Program-made: the position numbers and the translations under genes
Shown here: positions 1 through 11,423 of the stretch, piece after piece
How positions within the stretch are numbered: position 1 is the first letter of the stretch
Layout: every line of letters begins with the position of its first letter
The notes under the pieces: model-generated
Databases searched by the model: none
What the model was told of the DNA's origin: nothing
Seen by the model: only the letters and a program-made list of their open reading frames with translations
Assembly: GCF_020520425.1 (NCBI RefSeq)
Contig: NC_079491.1
Coordinates: 34,339,449 to 34,403,448 of the forward strand
Direction: 5' to 3'
Length of the DNA: 64,000 bases
Origin: Spinacia oleracea
Taxonomy: Eukaryota; Streptophyta; Magnoliopsida; Caryophyllales; Amaranthaceae

Positions 1-1474
1 AGTTATAAGTAAATAAATAAATAAAATCACATTATGTATGTGTTAAGGTTATTACTAATTTAATCTAACAACATTTAGTGAATGATGAAAATGTAACATA
101 TAATATAATGTCTATAAAAACAAACGGTTATTAAAATAATCATAATAAATTGACGAAAATTGTTATTTTGCCATAGAAAAAAAAAAAGAATACACACACA
201 AAGTAAAACACACATTACCTCTGAAAATGTGTGATTATATATAGTTGATTGTGCAAGTGATGTAACGAAAATGGTACGTGGTTAATCAATTTATTTATAA
301 GGAGTGCATTGAAGATGGGAAGTTGATGGCTCATCCTGGCAAGATGTTTAGCTTCTTATGCATTCTATTTAGTAAGAACTAATGTTTATTAATGTTATTG
401 TTATAAAATATTAATAACAATTTAACGTAGCTCATTAAATTATGATTATTTATTTGTATGAATGTCTTTTAGTTTTTTGAGGTTTTTTTTATTTTTTTTG
501 GAGGGGAAGTCTTTTGAGTTTTCCCTCTTTAAACACAAGGACATGTACATTAATAATGATGTATTTGATTTTTGCCTTTTTTTTAAGAGAAGATTGTGAT
601 GTGATGACACATGTCACATTATAACATATGATTACATGTCACATTCTAACATATGGTTTCAGTTTTTAAATACTAGGTATAGATTAGTTAGATTGTACTA
701 TGTACTTTATTTACTTTCTCAAGGGGTCTACCTTCTTGTTCACCAATAAATTTTGAGTTAGAAAATTTTCTATTGGTAATAATTCGGTATTTCCCAAAGT
801 ATTATTCTTGAATTCTCTTTAGCAGGTTACCACTAATCATAGCCTCAATCGTAATTAATGAACTAAATTTAATAAAAAATTTAGATTATATTTGAACGAA
901 ATTTATTCAAACAAAAGAAAAGATTATGAAGTTAAAAATATGCACAAAATCTTTATCTCATAGATATATTATCCTATCCAAACCCTTCTTTCTAATGGAC
1001 ATTGAGGAAAATTTTCACCCCTACTTAACTTAGTTTCATACTCTTAGCTAGCAATCTTATTAGTCCTATATTGCAATTAAAAAATTTAAAATAATATTTT
1101 TCGTTAAACAACGCAAAATATAATTTATAGAAGATAAATAGGAATTTATTGAGATATATATTAGGAAGTAAGGGGGAAACTTAATTTTATACCAAATTTA
1201 GGTGTAGTAACCTTTAGGAGATAATTTTTCTACAGCATAGCACTATAGTCTTTGTTTATATTTTATATACTCCCATTCGCTAATAAAGTTGATATAATAA
1301 AGAATTCTTAAAAGCTAACAAAAGTAACAAAAAATAATTGTATGACATGCTTTTACCAAAGCTGACAAAATGTGTCTATGATAAACAATACGTTTTTAAA
1401 TTTTATGTCCATATTTAGTACTGTACAAAATAGTAGAATCTTTTGGAAAAATAGTTCATATATATTTCCAGAAT
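1..1474. other. AT-rich sequence, no gene seen
   Basis: The stretch is AT-rich with many short A/T runs and no convincing open reading frame. The only local structure I see is a short direct repeat containing ACATGTCACATT near 606-658. The open frame reaching left to 1353 has no recognisable domain and lies mostly in the adjacent repeat, so I do not call it a gene. Confidence 0.6.
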
Positions 1475-1870
1475 AGGTTGTGCTTGTACGGGCACGACGA
1501 AAAACCGCAGTATCGAGTGCTCGTCCCCTATGACAAGGCATCGTCTCCCTGCGGATTAAGACCAACCCATGGTGATGGTTTCCCAACACAACGACTCTCC
1601 CGAGCACAATAGGTCGTGCTTGCCTGCGCGCGACGAGCCTGCAACAAGTGCTCGCCCCTGCAATAAGCCCTCATTTCCCAGCGCACTAAGGACAACTCAT
1701 GGAGATGGTCACCCAAGAAAATACTTCCCCTAACACGGGAAGCCATAATGTTCTCCCATACACATGAAGACAAGTCCGATGACGAGTCTCGCCAAATGCG
1801 ACTTGCCATAATTGCCCAATGCATCAAGACCAACCTATGTTAACAGTCGCCCCAAGCAAAGATCGCCCCA
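1475..1870. repeat. Imperfect tandem repeat of about 135 bp, two to three units
   Basis: Two units, about 1475-1608 and 1609-1740, align over most of their length. Each starts with AGGT(T/C)GTGCTTG, then has a GC-rich CGACGA part, a GTGCTCG(T/C)CCC block, a TCTCCC or TTTCCC block, and a CATGG(T/A)GATGGT block. A third, weaker unit may reach 1870. The base composition is richer in GC than the flanks. It looks like part of an old repeat rather than a gene. Confidence 0.5.
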
Positions 1871-1887
1871 CAGACTGTTGCAGGCCC

Positions 1888-3817
1888 TGATGTGCTTGTA
1901 ATTTGCAAATATTTAGGAGCCAAATAAGATCTCTTATGTGTACATATTAGCGTAGTTTAGTTGCATTAAGAGGAAATCCTACTACTTTGCCTTTATTTTC
2001 TTATTTTGTAAGGAGAGATCTTCTCTCCCTATTTTCTGGTCAAGTCAAAGAAAGGCAATGGAATAAGGAGTCTCGCTAATCTAAAAGAGAGAAAAGCCAC
2101 ATCCACGAGGAGAGACCGTAGCTCCAAGGCTTCCTTGCTTCCCCCTGATCACCAACTTTAAAGTACTTGTACATGAATGAGGATCTAGAATATAAGGCTC
2201 CCACAAGTTAAATTACATGGGACAAATAAATATATATGCAAACGAGAAACACCTCGAATAGTTTGAAGTCATTGCGGAAGGATTCGAGAGAGTACTTGCA
2301 CAAGGGTCAACTTCAACTGCCCATATATCCCGATCCACTCAACATGTTGAGGTGATTCTAGTTGGAGGTGATATCTTATCTCAATACCTTTCCAACGAGT
2401 GATCACACGCCCATTTTCGATGAGTATAAATGGAGCTATGATTTTTTAAGGGACGTAGTACATCGCAGCCCGCTGCACGGACCTTACAGCTTTACCAAGG
2501 TCGTGCATGCAGTGGCTCGTGAGAAAAATCAAAAGTTAAGGTGCACGACTCGTGCAAGACCGGATGATGCCTGTGAAAGGTCCTACGGTAACCCTACTTT
2601 TTGGGAACATGTTCCCCTTATTATAAATAGAAGGCTACGCTTAAGTCCACAAGTGTGGAGTGTGTATTAGACCCATTTTTCTGTCATTTTATTTTCCTTT
2701 GGGATTTACACACTCCCACCACTTTATTTCTTTCTAGATTTTTAATTTCTGCACATTTGGGAACAAGATCTGATCTTCCAATTCAAGTAATTTCTTTTGT
2801 TTTCATGCTTAGTTCCTTTACATCTTTTTATGCATTTGCTTTAGTTTCAATTTCTGGATTTTTAGTTCATGATTTGTGGTTGAGTTTCTTTACCCAATTT
2901 GGTATGTTTTTGGTGTTCATCCTCAAATTCATCTTTTAAGTTGAATTTCTTTACCCAAAATAGAAAGTCGTGTTTTCATGTATGGTTTGCTTAGATCTTA
3001 TATGTTTAAGTTCCACTATGTATGAGTAGTTTCCTTAGGCCTAGGGGTTGGGTGACCTCTAGCAGAATTATGACATAATTCTCTTTCTCTTGTACTATTT
3101 TCTTTTCTATAAATTGTTGTGATGATTTGGGCCTTTCTCTTAGTAGTATGACCATCGGAAAGCCGACTCAATGCTTTAATCTTTTTCCTACACCCCTTGG
3201 GCGACTTACAGTGGTACCTAGGAGGGTTTGGGGGGTATTTATCACTTCGTTCTTATGAGATATTACTAAGTGTATTCTGAAGTCTAGCGACCGTGACCAT
3301 CGGGGCTAGGTAGGATTATGTGTTCACTCATGTCGATGTTCACCCACTTAGGGTGGATTGAGATGACTATAGTGTCGTGATTAATGTCTTAGGAGCATTT
3401 TGACTATCCGCTAGGAGAAGCGTGTCTCGCCGGTGAAAATCGGTTGGCACGTACTTATAGGGTGCGTAGGTCCTTTTCATGTTTTGATTCATAGTGCAAG
3501 AGTTGTGACTTGTCATAGCTATACTAGGTGGAATCCCTCTTCCTTAGTCCTATCTTTTATTATTGTTGTTTTCCCGTTTGTACAATTAGTGACAACTTGT
3601 GCAAACAACCCAACCATTAATTATTGTTTAGAGTAAATTGTACCTAGTAGCTATATGTGTCTTGCAAGTATGGAAAACGCTTGATCCCCGAGAGTTCGAC
3701 CCCATACTTACCCCTTGTCTACTATACTTTGTGTAGTATCATAGGATTGAGTCAAGTGGACTAAATTGTATTACTTGTGTGCATGTTCCTATTATAACGA
3801 CTAGGGGGAGTACATCA
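1888..3817. mobile_element. LTR-like segment, possible solo LTR
   Basis: The segment is bounded by TGATGT and its exact inverse ACATCA, as LTRs are (TG...CA). It contains a promoter-like TATAAATAG at about 2631-2639 followed by pyrimidine-rich sequence. I see no gag-pol and no clean 5-bp target duplication at these borders (left GGCCC, right ACGCC), so borders and class are uncertain. The open frames at 2362-2939 have no recognisable domain and are probably chance frames. An alternative is part of an older element continuing from the repeat on the left. Confidence 0.35.
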
Positions 3818-4325
3818 ACGCCCATTGTCCTGCTGCAGTGTGGCTGCCTACTATCCATGGCTCACACCCTGGACAAGAAATGGCAATGCTCGTCCACATG
3901 AACCATTTCTCTAAAAACAAACTCTTTTCCCATACACAAGTCATTTACCAAACACAAACACTCTGCCAAACCCCTGAATTCTCAAGAGTCCGTACACTCA
4001 GACTCTCTCTATCTATTTTCTCTCACTTCAAACACTAACTTGAGCTCCGAAGAGGGTTTCTCGGGAACACCCCCGAGCCAGCTTACCTTGTTGCCTTGTG
4101 CAGGACCACTATCACCTCGAGAAAGGACTAAGACCTCCAAACGACGAGCTTTCCCAATTATTTCCAATTTAGAATATCTTCGCAGAAAAACTCTCCCAGC
4201 AGTCAAACAACTAATCACGACACCATTTTTTAGCTCAAAAGAAGCAAAATAAAAAGAACTGGTAAATAAATAATACCGCAACAAACAAAAATCACTCAAC
4301 AACTAACTGTACGATCAGTGGCGGG

Positions 4326-4367
4326 ACTAGTAAGGGTTCAGTGGGTTCAAACTGAACCCTTACTAGT
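4326..4367. repeat. Perfect 17-bp inverted repeat with 8-nt loop
   Basis: Arms at 4326-4342 and 4351-4367 are exact inverse complements (left arm begins ACTAGTAAGGGTTCAGT), separated by eight bases. The flanks beyond (GCGGG and CCGGG) nearly pair as well. Sequences with GTGGGTTCAA next to GAACCC are common in plant transposon debris. A transcribed hairpin is possible but nothing around it looks like a gene. Confidence 0.6.
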
Positions 4368-4442
4368 TCCGGGAAAAACTAACAACTTAAAAACAGTAAA
4401 ACAAAACAGCTAAATAAACGCATATGTGAAATATATCACAAA

Positions 4443-4515
4443 ACCAACAGGCGCTTCATTGGTTGGAGCTAGGATAAGTGTTAGGGGCTCGAATCCCAAT
4501 CGTACCATTTTTCTC
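4443..4515 (+). mobile_element. tRNA-like (SINE-type) head, weak
   Basis: A segment with GGTTGGAGC followed about 30 bases later by GGCTCGAATCC resembles an RNA polymerase III A box and a B box (consensus GGTTCGANNCC, one mismatch). The downstream sequence is AT-rich without a clear tail or flanking duplication. I regard this as a weak SINE candidate only. Confidence 0.25.
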
Positions 4516-5269
4516 GCCTTATTTTTAGTTTTCTTGGTGGTTTTTCTTTACATTTAAAATACTATAAGGTAAAAGTTTTTCTTACGTTTGAATCCCAATT
4601 GGACCATTTCTCTTCCCTTTTTCATTTTTCTTAGTGGTTTTTCTTTAAATTTGCAAAACTATAACTTATAAAATCTTTAGTAACGTTCTTGTTCGGTTAT
4701 CCATTTCTTCTCTTTTTTAAAAAAAAAACTTTTTAAAAAACCAAAACGTATAATCTCTCCACTACTTTTTTTGCTTGTTAATTTGTAATTACTTTTTGCA
4801 AATTTGTTAGTAATTAGAAATTTATTCAATTGAATAAATGTTAATTATTTGAACAATAAAATGTAAGATTACAGTATAGAGTTATAATTCATTTGTTGCT
4901 TTACTGAAACTTATGATTTTGAATAGGTTGATACTTCGTATGAGATGAAGGCTTTAAACTTAAACACCCTCGCCTTGTTTAATTATAACTAGTATGTGCC
5001 AGTGCTATTGCACGGGTACGTATAAGTACTCGGTATAACAAATATATTAATTGACAATGTTAACTATAATGTTTACTGTGTGGCAATAATAAAATGTTCA
5101 TTTTTTTTTTTTGCTAAGCAAGAGAGAAATATATTAATTGGATCAAACAATTACACCTTAAGCCAATTCCAAGTCATACAAACCAACTAGGTTGGACTCT
5201 ATGCCCTTGAAATCAGAAAATACAAAGCTAAACAAGCTCCAAAACACAACCAGAATGCCTAAAAGGCTA

Positions 5270-8200
5270 TTACAAATTTGTGAACCATTCACTATCTCTC
5301 TTGCTTACATGTTTTGGCAGAACAACCTGAATTCTGCTCTTGACCATTTGCTTCAAATCCTTCATACTCTGACTGACAGTGGGAATGGAATTATCCCAAA
5401 AACTTGTGTTTCTACACCTCCAGATCAGGTAGACAGCAGCACCAACAGCTGCAAAATACACCTGCTTCCTGAACTTTGAAGCTTTACTTTGTCCAGCTTT
5501 TCTGACTAACTGAACCAAATTGCCATGAATAGAGAAACCTATCCACTGATGTACTGCTATAATAATTTGCTTACTATACTGGCACTGAAAGAAGAGATGC
5601 TGATGAGTCTCATCATCCAAGCCACAAATCAAGCAACTAGCAGATTGACTAATGCCTATCTTTGCTAGTTTGTCTGTAGTCTGAAGCTTTGATTGAACAG
5701 CCAACCAACAAATGAATCTATGTTTTGGAATATTCAGCCTATTCCAAACCATTTTGTCCCAATGCACCCTTGGCTTGTCCCCTAGGAGTTTCTCATACAC
5801 TTGTTTCACTGAATAATGAGGCATGTTCTCAAAATCTACACAAGTAAAAAACTGTTTGAGCTGCTCCTTTGTATTGCACACTTGCTTCCAGTACCAGCTA
5901 GCAGTAGAACCAGGCTGATACTCCCACCAATCCCCATCCTTTAAGTAGACTGAATTAATCCACCTAATCCACACATTATCCTGCTTCTTGACTAAAGCCC
6001 AAACATATTTCCCCATAAAGGCAATATTCCACTTCTGAACATCTCTAAACCCCAACCCCCCAGTGTGCTTGTCACTACAGACTTTATCCCAAGCTATGTT
6101 GCTTGGTTTATGACTGAAAGCATGGCCACTCCATAGGAAGGCTCTGCAGATCTTCACTATATCTTGAAGAACACCTTTTGGAAGCACATAAATTTGTGCC
6201 CAATACATGTGCAAACTTAGTAAAACTGAATTAACAAGCTGCATTCTTGCTGTATAGGATAAATTCCTAGAACTCCAAATTTTTATCCTAGTGATCATCT
6301 TATCCACCAAATGAGCACACTGAGCCACAAAGATCTTCTTAGAGCATATAGGGACCCCCAAATATTTGAATGGCAACATACTTCTAGAAAAACCAGAAAC
6401 ATCTACTACCCTCTGAATATCAGATTCATGCATGCCATGACAGTAGATAGAAGATTTTTGCTGATTTGCCTTTAAGCCAGAAGTATTAGAAAACAACTTG
6501 AAAGCTTGAAGCAACAAGTAAATAGACTGATAATCTCCCTTGCTACAGATAATCAAATCATCAGCAAAACATAAGTGAGTAAGACCAATCCCCTTACACC
6601 TTGGATGAAACTGGAACTGATGCATAGAGCTCACTCTATTCAGAATTCTAGACAAATATTCCATGCAAATGACAAATAACAGAGGAGAGATAGGGTCTCC
6701 TTGCCTCAATCCTCTCTTGGATTTAAAGAACCCATGCATAGAACCATTCAGCATCAAAGAAAACATGGGAATAGTAACACATTGCATAACCATATCAAGA
6801 AATTGCTTTGGGAAGTCCAAAAGAACCAGCATCTCCTGTAAGAACTTACAATCAACAGTATCATAGGCTTTTTGAAGATCAATCTTCATAAGGCAGCTAG
6901 GCTTAACCCCTTTCCTCCCATAATGCTTGACTAAATCTTGCACAACCATAATATTATGAACTATGTATCTCCCATGAACAAAACCTCCTTGATTTTCCAT
7001 GATGAGATCATGAAGAACTTGTCTTAATCTCCCACACAAAACTTTTGTTATGCACTTATAAATGGTGTTGCAGCAAGAAATTGGCCTGAACTCACTCACA
7101 TCCTTTGGACATTTAGTCTTGGGAATAAGAGTAATCACAGTGTGGTTCACCTCCTTCAAGATTCTTCCTTGCTGTAACATATCAAGAATGGCTGCAATGA
7201 CTTCATCCCCAACAATATGCAAAGCATCTTTGTAAAAATAAGAGCCAAAACCATCTGGACCAGGAGCTTTAATACCTGGAATGGAGAAAAGAGCCTTCTT
7301 AACTTCATTTGCTGTATAAGGAGCATTGAGTATAGCTTTATGATGATCCAAATAGAATGGCCCCTGCTGCACCACCTCCTTGTTTACTGGTGTTCTATTA
7401 TCAGAAGTACTACCTAGGAGCACTTTATAATAATCCAAAAAAGCTTGGGACACCCCATCAGCTGTATCTTTCCATTCTCCTTGCATATCATAAATGCTAT
7501 ACACTTGGTTCTGTACCTTTCTAGTCTTGATACTCTGATGAAAAAGAGAAGTATTCTCATCTCCATCTTTAAGCCAAGACAATTTTGCTTTCTGACTGAG
7601 GAAAGCCAAATAAGCATTATGTTTCTCCTTATAATCCTGAATTGCAATCAACTCTGCATCTGCAAAACTTTTATCAGAAGGATTATTATGCATTGCAGTT
7701 TGTGCACTCACCATAGTCTGATAAGCTCTCAAATCTGCTGCTTGAATACCTGTAAAACCTACTTTATTCAACTCTTTAAGAGCCAGTTTAACTCTTTTCA
7801 GTTTATTAATCAAAATGAACATTTTAGTGCCAATAAACTGAGTATTCCAAGCCTGCTGAACAATATCAGAAAACACATTTGAAGACTTCCACATAGTAAA
7901 ATACTTAAATGGTTTCTTCCCTCCATCATCTCTGGGAAACACAGAAAGAAGACCAGGAGAGTGATCAAAAAGCCCTTCTGGCATAAAACACACTTCAGCA
8001 ACAGGAAAGCAAGTTTGCCAAGCTTGATTAGCCATAAATCTATCAATTTTTGAAAAAACCTTGTTGTTACCTTGTTGCTTTTTGTTCCAGGTGAAAAGAT
8101 TACCCACACACTTAATGTCCTCCATACCACAAGCATGCATACAATTGCTCACATCCACAACATCTCTATGTCTGACAGGAGCTCCAATTCTTTCATCTAA

Positions 8201-8635
8201 TGCCATAACACAGTTGAAATCCCCACACACAATCCAGGGTTCTTGAGTGTTAAGCAACAACAAATCCCTCCATAGATCTTGTCTCATACCAGCATCATTA
8301 AAAGCATAAACAAAAGTGCAATAAAAGGGTTTCCTACCACTTACAGGAGTAACATGGCAATGAACAAACTGACTGGATGCAGCAACAATGTTAACTGTGA
8401 AGCAACCAGCCTTCCAGGCTACAACTATCCTACCACCAGAGTGGTAGCTAGAGTTGCTAGTAAAGCACCAATTTACAAAAACTTTCTGATAAAGCTTCCC
8501 TAGATTAAAGAGCTTTACCTTATGTTCCAGGAGCCCCACCAAACCCACTGCATACTTCTGAATAAAGTGATTCACCTCATTCTGTTTTTGAATTGAGTTT
8601 AGGCCCCTGACATTCCAAGCTAACACTCTATCCAT
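5270..8635 (-). CDS. LINE ORF2: endonuclease-reverse transcriptase polyprotein
   Basis: An uninterrupted 1121-residue frame. The N-terminal ~230 residues form an APE-like endonuclease: WNVRGLN at the start, EHKVK, GDFNCV and FDHSPG match the family's catalytic blocks. The reverse transcriptase occupies about residues 460-760, with MKIDLQKAYDTVD, GLRQGDPISPLLF and the catalytic FADD near residues 690-693, followed by FKYLGVPI. Around residues 955-1020 is the plant zf-RVT region (HWDKMVWN..., then CLIC...H...C). No RNase H domain is visible, as in the plain plant L1 group. The enzyme would nick the target and copy the element RNA in place. The ATG at 8635 directly precedes the endonuclease motif, so the start is likely right. 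The frame has no stop or shift, so it could still encode protein. Confidence 0.92.
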   Translation of the reverse strand: MDRVLAWNVRGLNSIQKQNEVNHFIQKYAVGLVGLLEHKVKLFNLGKLYQKVFVNWCFTSNSSYHSGGRIVVAWKAGCFTVNIVAASSQFVHCHVTPVSGRKPFYCTFVYAFNDAGMRQDLWRDLLLLNTQEPWIVCGDFNCVMALDERIGAPVRHRDVVDVSNCMHACGMEDIKCVGNLFTWNKKQQGNNKVFSKIDRFMANQAWQTCFPVAEVCFMPEGLFDHSPGLLSVFPRDDGGKKPFKYFTMWKSSNVFSDIVQQAWNTQFIGTKMFILINKLKRVKLALKELNKVGFTGIQAADLRAYQTMVSAQTAMHNNPSDKSFADAELIAIQDYKEKHNAYLAFLSQKAKLSWLKDGDENTSLFHQSIKTRKVQNQVYSIYDMQGEWKDTADGVSQAFLDYYKVLLGSTSDNRTPVNKEVVQQGPFYLDHHKAILNAPYTANEVKKALFSIPGIKAPGPDGFGSYFYKDALHIVGDEVIAAILDMLQQGRILKEVNHTVITLIPKTKCPKDVSEFRPISCCNTIYKCITKVLCGRLRQVLHDLIMENQGGFVHGRYIVHNIMVVQDLVKHYGRKGVKPSCLMKIDLQKAYDTVDCKFLQEMLVLLDFPKQFLDMVMQCVTIPMFSLMLNGSMHGFFKSKRGLRQGDPISPLLFVICMEYLSRILNRVSSMHQFQFHPRCKGIGLTHLCFADDLIICSKGDYQSIYLLLQAFKLFSNTSGLKANQQKSSIYCHGMHESDIQRVVDVSGFSRSMLPFKYLGVPICSKKIFVAQCAHLVDKMITRIKIWSSRNLSYTARMQLVNSVLLSLHMYWAQIYVLPKGVLQDIVKICRAFLWSGHAFSHKPSNIAWDKVCSDKHTGGLGFRDVQKWNIAFMGKYVWALVKKQDNVWIRWINSVYLKDGDWWEYQPGSTASWYWKQVCNTKEQLKQFFTCVDFENMPHYSVKQVYEKLLGDKPRVHWDKMVWNRLNIPKHRFICWLAVQSKLQTTDKLAKIGISQSASCLICGLDDETHQHLFFQCQYSKQIIIAVHQWIGFSIHGNLVQLVRKAGQSKASKFRKQVYFAAVGAAVYLIWRCRNTSFWDNSIPTVSQSMKDLKQMVKSRIQVVLPKHVSKRDSEWFTNL

Positions 8636-8741
8636 TAGAGTTGGAAGAGTTCCCTCCTCCAGGCATCACTATCCTTTGTTCATCCCCTTTATACTGTTCT
8701 CCTACCAGTTCCTCCTTATCAACCAAAGAGGCCTCCAATAT

Positions 8742-10012
8742 CTAAAAAGTATTAGAAGTTCTAACTGGAGTTTCTAGACCAACTCTCACTCTAATTGGTC
8801 TCAAAGATCTTTGAAAACCTTCTTGATCCACAATAGGACTAACCACATGTTCACCCTGCTCAGTTGATTGAACTGGAATTGAAACAGATGGTTGAGCTTT
8901 CCTAATCCAGATCTTCTTCTGACCTTGTCTGCATTCAGTCTGTGGGGTGACCAAACATCTTGCATTTAGTGCAAATTGTTGGCCTCCATTAATAAAATAT
9001 GGGAACTCTCACCATCATGCCATTCTCATCTCTGAAAGAAATAAAATCAGGCAACTCTTGAGACAATGGTACATCCACCATGACTATAGCAAACTGAAGT
9101 TTATCTCTACTGATTGTGGCCTGATCCCTCCTTAGTGGCTTGCCTAACTGTGCTACAATCTTAAACAAAGCCTTTTCCCCCCCAATACTTGAAGTTTAGC
9201 TTCAATTGCACCCAAATTGGCATAGATTGAAGTTCTGGTGTATCCATGTTCATATCAGAGTTCCAAGGTTTCAGAATAAGAGGCTTACTATCAAAGAAAT
9301 AGTGTCCTCTCAACACCTTATCTCTCGAGTCCATAGTAAGAAATCTCACCAGAAAAACCCCCTTTCTCACCATGACAACCTTATCAACATTCAACTGTTT
9401 CCAAATCCTTCGAATGAATCCCTCCATGACATTGATAGGAGGATTAGCCCCCACAATGTAACACACCACAGTAGAACTCCAAAATTCAATCTCCTCTTGA
9501 ATATCATCAAAACCAATTTCAACAGGGTTACTATCATCACTATGAATTTCACTAACATCAACATTATCAGAAAAAATCTGTTCTGGATTCAATTTCATAG
9601 GTATTTCAACATTATTATCAAAAATAGGTGCATTATCAGTAGCAGCAACCTCATCAAATTGCTGCAATATAGGAATTGAAATCGTACCCACTTCCATATT
9701 AGATCGAGCAGTACCTTGTTTCATCTGATTTGCTGAGCCATGAATCACCTCCATAAACTCATTAAAAGAATGCCTCACTTCTGATCGAGTTTGAAGATGC
9801 TGCAAACCTGATTTTGGCGTGAAAATTTCATTTTCGAGCCCAAAATCCAGTGCCTCTACCCCCATAACCTCCTCAATACTGCGTGTTTTCAAAGCTTGTG
9901 AATCTGATGATGGACCTCGAGGTTTGCCTTTGCCATTTCCATGCTTGCTGCTTTGAGATTTCGAGCCAGATTTCCTTGCCATGGCTACGGTGCACGTTAA
10001 GCTAACATGCAC
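8742..10012 (-). pseudogene. LINE ORF1, DUF4283-type RNA-binding protein, frameshifted
   Basis: The intact part is 283 residues (10012 to 9161). It has a basic Ser/Lys-rich N-terminus, an acidic middle and a DUF4283-like domain ending in MPIWVQLKLNFKYWG. This domain is typical of ORF1 of plant L1 elements, where it binds element RNA. The frame is broken in a run of seven C at 9177-9183 on the plus strand (G on the coding strand). The downstream homology continues in another frame, meets a TAA just before a CCHC zinc knuckle (CTKCKMFGH), and shifts again in a run of four C inside the knuckle near 8945-8950. The tail is then open to 8742. Two of the three lesions lie in homopolymers. Confidence 0.85.
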
Positions 10013-10094
10013 CGAGAGAAAACTTGGGGAGAAAGTCTCTCAGCGAGGGAGAAATTGTCATTTTTATTTGTAATGTTGTAATAAAATGTTCATT

Positions 10095-10702
10095 AGTAGT
10101 ATTCTCAACAATATCATAATAATTGCTCGTACTAATGCATCACATCTATATTATCAAAACTAACTAAATGGCCTGCTCGTAATTTTCCAAATTAATAAAT
10201 ATGGAACCCAATATCTGACAACTCGTTCACCGGTTAGTGATTAGGAATTAGTCGAATTAGACTAAATCATATGCAAATACACGAACTTAATGAATTTATT
10301 GTCTCTGTTAGACATCTTTAGAGGATTAACACAACACAATTTTTTAATTTTATAAAGTAGGCTCCACATTGTAGACATGTCTTTTTTATTAATTTGATGC
10401 TAATCCAATCAATTACCTATAGTATTAGAAGGGTTTAAACTATAATCTTATTTGAATTCAAAAAGAAGTAAATACCAATGTGTGGTAGATTTTTTCTTGT
10501 TAAAGTAATGTGGCACGCTATCAAAGTCTTTAAACCTGAAATTGTATCGTGGTATATCTTCAACTTCATCAAGTACCTCCAATATCCCAGCTTTCTCACC
10601 AAATTTCAATTTATTATAATAATTATCTGAAACATATTTATAGCTCGAATGGTTTAACCATTTGACTAAAGTATCTGCCTTTTTTATTAAATTGATTAAA
10701 TA
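10095..10702. other. AT-rich spacer, nothing recognised
   Basis: This follows the LINE target duplication. It is AT-rich and has no open frame with recognisable coding character. I see no structural RNA or transposon end in it. Confidence 0.6.
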
Positions 10703-10999
10703 CTCCCTCCGTATTTATTTAAGAGATACACTTGGTCGGGCACGCGTATTAAGAAAAAGAATTGAATGAAATAAATTAATAAAACAAGTGGGGTGGCCGC
10801 CTTTGCTCAATTTGGGTCAGACCTTGATGCTTTTAATAAGTAAAACAAGTGGAAACCATGTCATTTTTGGGGATGGGGGTGTAGATAGATTATTTAATTA
10901 GATGGTGGGGTTGATAAGTTACTAAAAATGGCAAGTGTATCTCTTAAATAAATACGGCCGGAAAAGACAAGTGTATCTCTTAAATAAATACAGAGGGAG
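10703..10999. mobile_element. Stowaway-type MITE, 297 bp
   Basis: A TA dinucleotide flanks each end (10701-10702 and 11000-11001). The ends CTCCCTCCGTATTTATTTAA and its inverse are those of Tc1/mariner-derived MITEs in plants. The right end is doubled: the sequence AAGTGTATCTCTTAAATAAATAC occurs twice in tandem (about 10930-10992), so one TIR has been duplicated internally. There is no coding capacity. Confidence 0.85.
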
Positions 11000-11423
11000 T
11001 ATACATCAAATGCAAAACTAAAAAATGACGTTTTCTAAATTTGCTAGATTGATTAAAATTATTTTTCAATTTATTTCATAATTTTTGAAGATTTATTTTG
11101 AAATAGCCCGTCATTATATTTATGTTATTCAAATTTTCATGCTAAAGATATACAACCTGGTTTTTTTTTTTTTTTTCCAATTTTAGTTTCCCTGTTTATT
11201 TGTGTTTATATTCCATTCATTTTTCCCTCAAAAATATGTTCCATTCATTTAATACAAAATTTGCTATTTCTTTTTTTTTAAAATGGTTATATTTCCTTTT
11301 ATTCCTAGTTTGAATTCTCCTTTATTTTTCTTGCTTGTTTGGTGCTTGATTGAAATTGTGCATTGATTACTTAGCTTTTAAGTGGGTATGATGTGGCAAT
11401 TGATGTAGCATAGGTGAGAAGTG

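Larger units (their letters stand above)
5103..10078 (-). mobile_element. L1-type LINE retrotransposon, near full length, with TSD
   Basis: A non-LTR retrotransposon on the minus strand. Its 3' end is marked by a run of T on the plus strand (poly-A on its own strand) at 5101-5112. Its 5' end lies near 10078. A duplicated sequence containing TAATAAAATGTTCA flanks it (5087-5102 and 10079-10094), the target-site duplication expected from target-primed reverse transcription. It has the usual plant L1 layout: an upstream ORF1 with a nucleic-acid-binding domain, then ORF2 with endonuclease, reverse transcriptase and a C-terminal zinc-binding region. ORF2 is open throughout and ORF1 is broken. The clean duplication and near-complete length indicate a fairly recent insertion. 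Confidence 0.93.

Noticed and set aside
2362-2939. Two overlapping plus-strand frames of about 100 codons
   Set aside because: No recognisable domain, biased composition, inside an LTR-like segment with a TATA motif.
7445-7882. 145-codon plus-strand frame inside the LINE
   Set aside because: Antisense shadow of the ORF2 reverse-transcriptase region.
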